The notes under the pieces are model-generated. The model saw only the letters and a program-made list of their open reading frames with translations, did no database searches and had not been told where the DNA came from. Shown here in pieces: positions 1 to 5,252 of a stretch of DNA of 7,094 nucleotides (position 1 is the stretch's first letter; the number at the start of each line of letters is the position of its first letter). This DNA is from Deferribacteraceae bacterium. GTDB lineage: Bacteria > Chrysiogenota > Deferribacteres > Deferribacterales > JAISNW01. Location: positions 1-7,094 of the forward strand of contig JAITWF010000087.1 of the NCBI GenBank assembly GCA_031285415.1, written 5' to 3'. The position numbers and the translations under genes were made by a program.

Positions 1-129
1 CTTGCAGAGGTCGGCTTCCTATCGAATAAAAACGATTATAAAAAACTAACTACTCAGGCGTACCGCAAAGAGATCGCAAAGGGGATTAATGTGGGCGTGC
101 AGGAGTATATTAAAAAATACAATAAATAG
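1..129 (+). CDS. N-acetylmuramoyl-L-alanine amidase, C-terminal fragment (Amidase_3 type)
   Basis: The window opens inside this gene, in frame from base 1 to a TAG at 127-129, leaving 42 residues. The fragment begins L-A-E-V-G-F-L-S-N and continues with K-x-D-Y-x-x-L, then Y-R-K-E-I-A-x-G-I and a final V-Q-E-Y. This is the standard ending of zinc-dependent Amidase_3 enzymes (AmiC/CwlV group): an E-x-G-F-x-S-N motif carrying the catalytic glutamate (here Glu3 of the fragment), then a helix containing I-A-x-G-I. Such enzymes cut the amide bond between N-acetylmuramic acid and L-alanine in peptidoglycan, outside the cytoplasmic membrane, usually during daughter-cell separation. The zinc ligands and any signal peptide lie upstream, outside the window. 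The next gene starts 13 bases downstream on the same strand and may share its transcript. The family call rests on a short but characteristic tail. Confidence 0.78.
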   Translation, partial: LAEVGFLSNKNDYKKLTTQAYRKEIAKGINVGVQEYIKKYNK

Positions 130-142
130 TGTAGGGGCAATA

Positions 143-499
143 ATGGAAGCTCTACTTTTTTCTGTAATTATTGCACTCTTGATGGTACATGGAATGGACG
201 CTGTCAGGGCAAAAGAGTGGAAGATGTTCCTTATCTTGAAAGATATGCAGGAGGAGAGGGGATACAAACTCTTCACAATCCTGCACTTTATAATATATAT
301 AGTAATCTTCTATGCGATCTTGCGTGAAAGCTATGCGATAAAAGTTATTATCGACGTTTTCCTTCTGTTTCATGCGCTACTTCATTATAGCTTTAGAAGG
401 CACCTGCACGGCAACGGCTTCAAAACGCTATTCTCAAAGGGTATCATCTACTCTATGGCACTCTTGGCTGCGGTGCATTTAGGGGTAATATTGCAGTAG
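143..499 (+). CDS. Small four-helix membrane protein, DUF6713-like
   Basis: This encodes 118 residues from ATG 143. An upstream in-frame ATG at 89 lies inside the amidase gene and is not favoured; ATG 143 has an AGGGG about six bases ahead. Four hydrophobic segments are visible, at about residues 3-16, 44-60, 65-82 and 100-117, with no signal peptide and no large soluble domain. Polar residues sit in or beside the helices: H16-G-M-D19-A, then K24-E25-W26, H48, D71, H77 and H81. The H-x-x-D-A...K-E-W opening and the later D...H...H pattern match my memory of the uncharacterised DUF6713 family; that is recall, not a search. The function is unknown. It lies directly behind a cell-wall amidase, which may only reflect shared transcription. 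The real-gene call is firm and the family name moderate. Confidence 0.72.
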   Translation: MEALLFSVIIALLMVHGMDAVRAKEWKMFLILKDMQEERGYKLFTILHFIIYIVIFYAILRESYAIKVIIDVFLLFHALLHYSFRRHLHGNGFKTLFSKGIIYSMALLAAVHLGVILQ

Positions 500-536
500 A
501 TAAGAACAGCACCAGTATACTAATTACATAAACTAT

Positions 537-572
537 AAAAAAAACACGTCACTGCGGCCTCAGAGCCGCAGT
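537..572 (-). terminator. Possible terminator of the leftward hypA-hypB block
   Basis: An 8-bp GC-rich stem (551-558 paired with 565-572, arm ACTGCGGC, six-base loop) is followed on the minus strand, after six bases, by a run of eight T (complement of 537-544). The order suits intrinsic termination of leftward transcripts after hypB. The gap between stem and T-run is longer than in a textbook terminator, and the hairpin is also one arm of a repeat, so the role is inferred. No T-run follows on the plus strand, so it would work in one direction. Confidence 0.4.
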
Positions 573-584
573 CCAGAATGAAAA

Positions 585-600
585 CATAGGAATTCCTATG
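585..600. repeat. Perfect 16-bp palindrome CATAGGAATTCCTATG
   Basis: All 16 bases read the same on both strands. It sits at the centre of the inverted arms of the composite element, so it is most simply the element's symmetric core. A protein-binding operator is possible but nothing else supports it, and it lies between two gene ends rather than at a promoter. Confidence 0.75.
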
Positions 601-621
601 AATTTTATACTGGATTGCGGA

Positions 622-665
622 TAAACCACCCCGTCACTTCGTGCCACCCCTCCAAGGAGGGGAAC
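622..665 (+). repeat. Two-hairpin C/G-rich repeat, copy 1, apparently inserted in another repeat
   Basis: The stretch reads AACCACCCCG, a weak small hairpin (CAC-TTC-GTG), then CACCCCTCC-AA-GGAGGGG, where 647-653 pairs with 656-662. The layout (A/C-rich lead, small hairpin beginning near C-G, C-rich stem closing on a G-rich run) matches the two copies between hypA and hypB. It has the same orientation as copy 3 at 1450-1496. It sits exactly between the two halves of the right-arm hairpin of the composite element. Confidence 0.55.
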
Positions 666-685
666 TCCGCAATTAAGATATTGCA

Positions 686-1357
686 TTATCTCAAAATAAG
701 AGTAGCCCTCTTCTCTGTAGCAAGCCGTGCGATCTCGTCGGCGAGCGCATCTAGCCCCTCCTCCGTCCTTGCGGAGGTCTTAAAGATCTTTAGCTCTGCA
801 TTTATATCCGTTGCATATCGCACACACCTATCGATATCAAAATCCACATACGGTGCTAGATCGATCTTGTTAAGTATAAAGTAATCCGCATTAAAGAAGA
901 TCGTTGGATATTTGGCAGGTTTATCGTCCCCCTCCGCTGTGCTAAGCATGATAAAGAAGAGATCCTCCCCTAGATCGTACGAGGCTGGGCATACAAGGTT
1001 ACCGATATTTTCAATAATCAGAATATCAAGCTCATCCGCATTAATCCCCTCAAGGAGCGACTCCACCTGTGCCGCCTCCAGATGGCAGGCATCGCCAGTC
1101 TGAATCTGCACGGCGTTCACCCCCACTTGGCGCAAACGGTTGGCGTCGTTCTCTGTGCGAAGATCCCCCTCCACTACAGCAAGCTTAAAGCTATCCTTTA
1201 GGCGTGGCAGAAGCTTCTCAAGAAGCGTCGTCTTACCGCTACCTGGCGAAGAGGCAAGGTTTATCACAAATGTGCCACTCTTGGCAAATCGCTCCCTTAA
1301 CCTGTTCGCTACTATATCGTTCTTTGATAGTACCTTGTCTTTAATATCTATGCGCAT
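686..1357 (-). CDS. hypB: HypB, nickel-incorporation GTPase for [NiFe]-hydrogenase maturation
   Basis: The 223-residue protein belongs to the SIMIBI class of P-loop GTPases. HypB works with HypA in the cytoplasm, using GTP hydrolysis to control nickel delivery into the hydrogenase large subunit. The Walker A loop is S36-S-P-G-S-G-K42-T-T. E63-G-D-L-R67 fits switch I. The interface metal site has C91-H92 (in G-D-A-C-H) and C123 (in N-I-G-N-L-V-C-P), equivalent to the Cys-His and Cys of characterised HypB proteins. The guanine-specificity motif is N162-K-I-D165. The N-terminal C-x-x-C-G-C high-affinity nickel site of the E. coli protein and the histidine-rich stretch of some others are absent; many bacteria have this short form. 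An AGGAGG lies 12 bases before the ATG. hypB is last in the leftward block, 144 bp behind hypA, with the gap filled by repeats. No hydrogenase structural gene is in view. Confidence 0.95.
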   Translation of the reverse strand: MRIDIKDKVLSKNDIVANRLRERFAKSGTFVINLASSPGSGKTTLLEKLLPRLKDSFKLAVVEGDLRTENDANRLRQVGVNAVQIQTGDACHLEAAQVESLLEGINADELDILIIENIGNLVCPASYDLGEDLFFIMLSTAEGDDKPAKYPTIFFNADYFILNKIDLAPYVDFDIDRCVRYATDINAELKIFKTSARTEEGLDALADEIARLATEKRATLILR

Positions 1358-1369
1358 AATATTAGGCTC

Positions 1370-1375
1370 CCTCCT
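1370..1375 (-). promoter_or_regulatory. hypB ribosome binding site AGGAGG
   Basis: The complement of CCTCCT at 1370-1375 gives a full AGGAGG 12 bases before the ATG, a rather long spacing; GGGAG just after it shortens the effective distance. It lies only five bases from repeat copy 2 (from 1381), whose C-rich strand could pair with it in the mRNA. Confidence 0.6.
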
Positions 1376-1380
1376 CTAAC

Positions 1381-1429
1381 ACCCTCCCCTTGAGGGAGGG
1401 TCGAAACATGCAATGTTTCGGGGAGGGGT
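1381..1429 (-). repeat. Two-hairpin C/G-rich repeat, copy 2 (leftward)
   Basis: Two adjacent hairpins are visible: CCCTCCC 1382-1388 with GGGAGGG 1394-1400 (loop CTTGA), and CGAAACA 1402-1408 with TGTTTCG 1414-1420 (loop TGCAA), followed by GGGAGGGGT. Read on the minus strand it aligns with copy 3, so the pair is arranged head to head across a 20-base spacer (1430-1449). No transposase or coding potential is present. Confidence 0.75.
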
Positions 1430-1449
1430 AAAATGTTTGCATATCACTA

Positions 1450-1496
1450 ACCCCCCACCGAAGCTAAAGCTTCGACTCCCCCTCAAGGGGGGAGTG
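1450..1496 (+). repeat. Two-hairpin C/G-rich repeat, copy 3 (rightward)
   Basis: A C-rich lead (1451-1456) is followed by CGAAGCT 1459-1465 with AGCTTCG 1468-1474 (two-base gap, so effectively a six-pair stem with a four-base loop), then ACTCCCCC 1475-1482 with GGGGGAGT 1488-1495 (loop TCAAG). It ends five bases from the hypA stop codon. Copies 2 and 3 share the CGAA...TTCG hairpin frame but differ in the inner stem bases on both sides, so pairing is kept. Confidence 0.75.
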
Positions 1497-1501
1497 TGAC
1501 G

Positions 1502-1843
1502 CTATTCCACGTCTATATAATCGATCTCAAACTCTTTTCCTGCTACGATCTCAAGCGTCGGTGCGCCGCAATGGTCGCAGATCGAGAAGAATGTATCAGG
1601 GATACTCTCCTTTCCGCAATCGGCGCAGACGCCCACAGCCTTTATTATATCGATCTGAAACTTTGCACCCTCGGCGATCGACCCCTCTTTGATTGCGTCA
1701 AAGGCAAACTGCAATGCGTCCGCCGATACGCCAGAGATCGAGCCTAACTTTAGCACAACCTCTGTCACCTTACTCGCATTATTCTCTTTAGCTATCGACA
1801 AAACGGTCTTTAAAACCTCTTCGGCTACGCCTACTTCGTGCAC
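1502..1843 (-). CDS. hypA: HypA, nickel metallochaperone for hydrogenase maturation
   Basis: The 113-residue protein is the usual HypA length. It begins M-H2-E3, where the amine and His2 form the nickel site, so the start is fixed by sequence: it is a GTG (complement of CAC 1841-1843), preceded six bases upstream by AAGGAG. The zinc hairpin is complete: C73-A-D-C76 and C89-D-H-C92. HypA takes nickel, docks with HypB and the hydrogenase large-subunit precursor, and delivers the metal in the cytoplasm; in some species it also feeds urease. The start lies 12 bases downstream of the ftsK stop, with its ribosome binding site in the join, so translation is probably coupled to ftsK. hypB follows after a repeat-filled gap. 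The other maturation genes (hypC-F) are not in view. Confidence 0.95.
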   Translation of the reverse strand: MHEVGVAEEVLKTVLSIAKENNASKVTEVVLKLGSISGVSADALQFAFDAIKEGSIAEGAKFQIDIIKAVGVCADCGKESIPDTFFSICDHCGAPTLEIVAGKEFEIDYIDVE

Positions 1844-1849
1844 ATTGCT

Positions 1850-1855
1850 CTCCTT
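1850..1855 (-). promoter_or_regulatory. hypA ribosome binding site AAGGAG, selecting a GTG start
   Basis: AAGGAG (complement of CTCCTT) stands six bases before GTG 1843 and directly abuts the ftsK TAA at 1856-1858. An ATG at 1845-1843, two bases earlier in another frame, would give an unrelated peptide. The spacing and the M-H-E opening settle the GTG. Confidence 0.8.
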
Positions 1856-4357
1856 TTAGTCCCTTCGCAAGAGTTCTCTAGGTTTCGATGTTCCATCGCT
1901 CGGCGCAATCAGCCCCTGCTGCTCCATAGTCTCCACGATCCTAGCGGCTCTATTATACCCGATCCGCAGATACCGTTGAATCATCGATATCGAGGCGAAC
2001 CCTTTATCCTTGACGATCTTGAGAGCCTCATCGTAGCGAGCGTCCAGATCCTCATCGTCGAAGCTATCCTCGCCGCCAGACTCCTCCATCAGAGCCATAT
2101 CGTACTCTGGTTCGCCGTAGATCTTCAATCCCTCAACGATCCGAAGCACCTCCGCCTCACTTACGAAACAGCCGTGTATACGCAGTGCATCGCTAGAGCC
2201 TGGTGGGATAAAGAGGCTGTCCCCCTTGCCTAGAAGTAGCTCTGCGCCATTCTGATCAAGGATCGTGCGAGAGTCGATCTTCGATGACACTCGAAACGAG
2301 ATACGAGCTGGCATATTCGCCTTTATGATCCCTGTGATGACGTTCACCGACGGACGCTGTGTGGCGAGTATCAGGTGGATCCCCACCGCTCTAGCCATCT
2401 GGGCGATACGGATGATAGCGTTCTCCACCTCTTTACCTGCAACCATCATCAGGTCGCCAAACTCATCCACGATCACCACCATATATGGCATAGGGTTCAG
2501 GATCGTGCCATCTGCAAGCGTCTCGTGGGTCTTTATATATTCGTTGTACGAGTCAATATTGCGCACCTTACAGGCGGCGAGGAGGGTATACCGAGCCTCC
2601 ATCTCCTTCACTACATTCTGTAGCACCGCCGAAGCTTTGCGAGAGTCTGTCACCACAGGTGCGGCAAGGTGGGGGATCCCCTCATATACGCTTAACTCCA
2701 CCATCTTTGGGTCTACCATCACAAACTTCACCATACTAGGCGACGATTTATATAGTACCGAGCAGATAATTGTGTTTATACAGACCGATTTACCGCTACC
2801 TGTCGTACCGGCTACCAGTAGGTGAGGCATCTTGCGCAGGTCGGTAAAGTACGGTTTGCCAGAGATATCTTTACCTAACGCTACCGTTAGAGGAGACTCA
2901 CTGCCACCAAACTCGTTCACCTCTAGAAGCTCACGCATACTGACCATATTGCGTTTAGCGTTCGGCACCTCTATCCCCACTGCGGCCTTCCCTGGAATTG
3001 GGGCTATTATACGGATACTTAATGCGCTCATGGCAAGTGCAAGGTCGTTTTCAAGGTTTGCGATCTTATTAATCTTTATTCCAGGGGCTGGCTCCAGCTC
3101 AAATAGCGTCACCACAGGCCCTGGGCGAATCTCCCTGATACGTCCATCCACGCCGAAATCACGCAGTTTATTCAGCAGAAGATCTGCCTTATCTCTAAGC
3201 TCCTGCGGATCCGCCTCTACGATATCATCGGAGGGTGGATCGAGAAGCGTGATCGATAGCGAATAATCTTTTATAGGCGTCTTTCTCTGCACTTGGGCAG
3301 GCACCGCTTCTGGTTCGTAGGCAGGGATAATATTCAACGCCTCCAGCTCCTCTGGCTCTAGCGTTGCGATAGGAATGTTTGGCTCTCGACTCTCCTGTGT
3401 AGCAAGAAGCTCCTCCAGCTTCGTCACGGTGAGTAGCTCCGCCCCCTCAGGTAGGATATCTTTCAGACTCATCTCTAAGTTTGGTGAAGTTGCCGCCACT
3501 ACAGGTTTATACGAGGGCACTATTAAAGGCGGCGGAGTACTCTCTGGATCCCATGTAGCAACCTCCTCTATAATAGGCGGTTCGATAACAGGTGGGATCT
3601 TTGCCACAACAGGGGTATGCTTGATCTGCTCGCTCTCCCTGAGAATCTGCTCCGTTTTCTCCCTCTGCACAAACTCTTCGAGTGCTTTTTTGCGTTTAGC
3701 TGTACGGCTGCTCTTTAGATCGGATATTGCGCTACGCACTCTGCGAACGAATGATGGTTTCGGCTCGTCAAACATCCCATACTCTGGTTCGTCGCCGCTC
3801 CTTGCCTCATCGATCTTTAGTGCGATATATCGGACTAGATCGACTGCCGATACCTTTGCAATCCCTAAAAGTAACAGTAGAATAGCTATTATCGAGAGGA
3901 TAATACCGCCAGTGCTGCCAATAACGCTTGCAATGATGGTGCTACCTGCGACACCGAAGATTCCGCCGCTCGATTTATCAGCAAAGTAGAGATCTTCTCC
4001 GCCGATTAATCCGCTCAATATTGAAAACATTAGGATAAAGAGGAAGAAGAGCGTTACTGATAAAAGCACTCGTCCGCCACGTTCACGCCCTCGATAGAGG
4101 CGAACGGTCTGGGCGAAGGCGAATAGGATCATAAGTGGCGCAAAAAGTGCGCACCAGCCGAAGATAGTACCCAAGATATCGGCAGAGTATGCTCCCACCT
4201 TGCCGAAGATATTGTCGACCCCCTCCTGATATCGAGAGAAGATTATATTAGAGTACGATGGATCCGCCGCACTATACGACAGTAGTGATAGCGTAGTGAA
4301 GATCATCGCAACTATTAAGACAACAAAGAAAATTTCGTATACAAAGCCCTTTCGCAT
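1856..4357 (-). CDS. ftsK: DNA translocase FtsK/SpoIIIE
   Basis: This 833-residue protein has full FtsK architecture. Membrane segments lie at about residues 8-28, 60-85, 98-118 and 135-165. A charged, Pro/Glu-rich linker runs from about 180 to 375. The translocase core follows: alpha region about 380-480, RecA-like beta region with Walker A G517-T-T-G-S-G-K523-S, Walker B V-V-I-V-D631-E632, and A-T-Q-R-P-S (665-670). An acidic stretch (about 757-773) leads to the C-terminal winged-helix gamma domain (773-833) with R-I-G-Y-N-R-A-A-R, which in known FtsK reads the KOPS orientation sequence and activates XerCD. It is anchored at the division septum and pumps DNA to finish chromosome segregation. 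The linker is far shorter than in E. coli FtsK (about 1,300 residues), as in many bacteria. Its ATG is seven bases past uppP, with AGGAAGGA just upstream. No dif-like site was recognised nearby. Confidence 0.97.
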   Translation of the reverse strand: MRKGFVYEIFFVVLIVAMIFTTLSLLSYSAADPSYSNIIFSRYQEGVDNIFGKVGAYSADILGTIFGWCALFAPLMILFAFAQTVRLYRGRERGGRVLLSVTLFFLFILMFSILSGLIGGEDLYFADKSSGGIFGVAGSTIIASVIGSTGGIILSIIAILLLLLGIAKVSAVDLVRYIALKIDEARSGDEPEYGMFDEPKPSFVRRVRSAISDLKSSRTAKRKKALEEFVQREKTEQILRESEQIKHTPVVAKIPPVIEPPIIEEVATWDPESTPPPLIVPSYKPVVAATSPNLEMSLKDILPEGAELLTVTKLEELLATQESREPNIPIATLEPEELEALNIIPAYEPEAVPAQVQRKTPIKDYSLSITLLDPPSDDIVEADPQELRDKADLLLNKLRDFGVDGRIREIRPGPVVTLFELEPAPGIKINKIANLENDLALAMSALSIRIIAPIPGKAAVGIEVPNAKRNMVSMRELLEVNEFGGSESPLTVALGKDISGKPYFTDLRKMPHLLVAGTTGSGKSVCINTIICSVLYKSSPSMVKFVMVDPKMVELSVYEGIPHLAAPVVTDSRKASAVLQNVVKEMEARYTLLAACKVRNIDSYNEYIKTHETLADGTILNPMPYMVVIVDEFGDLMMVAGKEVENAIIRIAQMARAVGIHLILATQRPSVNVITGIIKANMPARISFRVSSKIDSRTILDQNGAELLLGKGDSLFIPPGSSDALRIHGCFVSEAEVLRIVEGLKIYGEPEYDMALMEESGGEDSFDDEDLDARYDEALKIVKDKGFASISMIQRYLRIGYNRAARIVETMEQQGLIAPSDGTSKPRELLRRD

Positions 4358-4364
4358 ATCCTTC

Positions 4365-5156
4365 CTACATCCAGATTGCAGCCGCTATACCTACAATTAA
4401 GCAGTACAACGCAAATATCTCCAATCTAGCTTTTTTAACCAAACTCATCATCACGCCAATAGCGAAAACTCCGCAGAGGAACGCCGCTATCATACCGATA
4501 ATATACACAACCCAATCGGAGGCTGCTACACCGCCGATATGAGGGATCTGCAATACAGCCGCCCCCAATATCGCAGGGATCGAGATCAGAAATGAAAACT
4601 CCGCCGCTCTCTCCCTCGAGATCCCCATCAGAAGCCCTGCAAAGATCGTAGAGCCAGATCTGGAGATCCCTGGAAATACCGCAAGCCCCTGTATTATCCC
4701 TACAAAGAGCGCTTTAGCAGGTGTTACCCCCTCATGCCCCTTGAATCGATCTGATATAAATAGCAGGATAGAGGTGAGTATAAGAAAATACCCCACTACT
4801 GCCGGTTTTTCAAAGAACGACTCTGAAAGATCGCTCAAGAGATAGCCTATTATCCCTGTAGGGATAGTTGCAATCACGATCCCCCATAGGAGCCTCTTCT
4901 CCTCGTAATAGTACACCTTATATCGATGGATTACTAGCCCGAAGAGCGCCAAAAACAATCTGCGGATCCGATCACGAAAGAATACTAGCACCGCCAGAAG
5001 CGTCGCCATATGTAAAAGTGTATCGTACAGAAGCCCCGGCTGCTCGAAATCTGCAAATAGCGACTGCACTAGTGCTAAATGCCCAGAGCTACTGACTGGT
5101 AAAAATTCTGTAAACCCTTGCACGATACCTAAAATTAAAGCCTGAATGAAACTCAT
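4365..5156 (-). CDS. uppP: Undecaprenyl-diphosphatase UppP (BacA family)
   Basis: The enzyme removes one phosphate from undecaprenyl pyrophosphate, regenerating the lipid carrier for peptidoglycan and other envelope polymers; overproduction gives bacitracin resistance in known cases. From ATG 5156 it is 263 residues, normal for the family. Both signatures are present: Q13-G-F-T-E17 with F-L-P-V-S-S-S-G-H26, and P162-G-I-S-R166-S-G-S-T170. Q13/E17, H26 and R166 correspond to catalytic residues in studied homologues. The rest is a string of hydrophobic helices, an inner-membrane protein. An in-frame ATG at 5171 would add five residues, but it lies in a palindromic repeat, whereas ATG 5156 has GGGAG five bases upstream, so 5156 is chosen. 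It ends with a TAG whose surroundings contain the ftsK ribosome binding site; coupling with ftsK is likely. Confidence 0.95.
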   Translation of the reverse strand: MSFIQALILGIVQGFTEFLPVSSSGHLALVQSLFADFEQPGLLYDTLLHMATLLAVLVFFRDRIRRLFLALFGLVIHRYKVYYYEEKRLLWGIVIATIPTGIIGYLLSDLSESFFEKPAVVGYFLILTSILLFISDRFKGHEGVTPAKALFVGIIQGLAVFPGISRSGSTIFAGLLMGISRERAAEFSFLISIPAILGAAVLQIPHIGGVAASDWVVYIIGMIAAFLCGVFAIGVMMSLVKKARLEIFALYCLIVGIAAAIWM

Positions 5157-5161
5157 TAAAA

Positions 5162-5166
5162 CTCCC
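5162..5166 (-). promoter_or_regulatory. uppP ribosome binding site GGGAG, deciding the start
   Basis: GGGAG (complement of CTCCC) lies five bases before ATG 5156 and inside the reading frame that would begin at ATG 5171. This favours the shorter protein. The site lies three bases outside the inverted repeat that starts at 5170. Confidence 0.7.
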
Positions 5167-5169
5167 TGC

Positions 5170-5245
5170 ATGGGCGGGCAAACCCCGCCCCTACATAACG
5201 GCAGAAACGCATTTTCCCTTGTAGGGGCGGGGTCTGCCCGCCCAT
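5170..5245. repeat. Paired inverted repeat filling the rnj-uppP gap (REPIN-like)
   Basis: Arms of 25 bases (5170-5194 and 5221-5245) are inverted copies with one mismatch (24 of 25), separated by 26 bases. Each arm also folds alone: GGGCGGG with CCCGCCC around a short loop in the right arm (GTCTG). So there are two small hairpins in inverted orientation, the arrangement of a REP doublet. The element begins seven bases after the rnj stop codon and ends three bases before the uppP ribosome binding site. In mRNA it would form a strong hairpin that could slow 3'-end decay of the upstream message or reduce read-through into uppP; neither is shown. There is no T-run, so it is not a classic terminator. 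Confidence 0.85.
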
Positions 5246-5252
5246 AAAATAA

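Larger units (their letters stand above)
548..673. repeat. Composite palindromic intergenic element (two inverted hairpin arms, right arm interrupted)
   Basis: The gap between the convergent genes is mostly this structure. The left arm (548-580, read leftward) is C-T-G-G-A-C-T-G-C-G-G followed by its hairpin. The right arm (610-621, read rightward) is CTGGATTGCGG followed by A. Bases 566-576 and 610-620 are inverted copies with one G:T wobble, symmetric to within one base about the central palindrome at 585-600. The right arm should close its hairpin at once, but its partner strand TCCGCAAT appears only at 666-673, after 44 unrelated bases. The stem would be 614-621 with 666-673, eight pairs. 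The paired, inverted hairpins recall REP/BIME-type elements. Relatives elsewhere in this genome cannot be checked here. Confidence 0.7.

Noticed and set aside
500..685. CRISPR array, tRNA or riboswitch in the convergent gap
   Set aside because: There is no regularly spaced direct repeat, no cloverleaf with a CCA-type end, and it lies between two gene ends. Palindromic repeats explain the structure.
2265..2825. A 186-codon open frame on the plus strand opposite ftsK
   Set aside because: It overlaps the conserved ATPase core of ftsK; the translation matches nothing I recognise.
3375..3989. A 204-codon open frame on the plus strand opposite ftsK
   Set aside because: It is antisense to the linker and membrane region of a clearly real ftsK, its translation is low-complexity Ser/Ile-rich without a recognisable family, and I see no good ribosome binding site.
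1856..4357. A dif or KOPS site associated with ftsK
   Set aside because: I saw no convincing 28-bp dif-like sequence near the gene, and KOPS motifs cannot be assigned without whole-chromosome skew statistics.
5157..5171. ATG 5171 as the uppP start
   Set aside because: It lies at the edge of an inverted repeat with no ribosome binding site ahead, while ATG 5156 has GGGAG at five bases and gives the usual N terminus.
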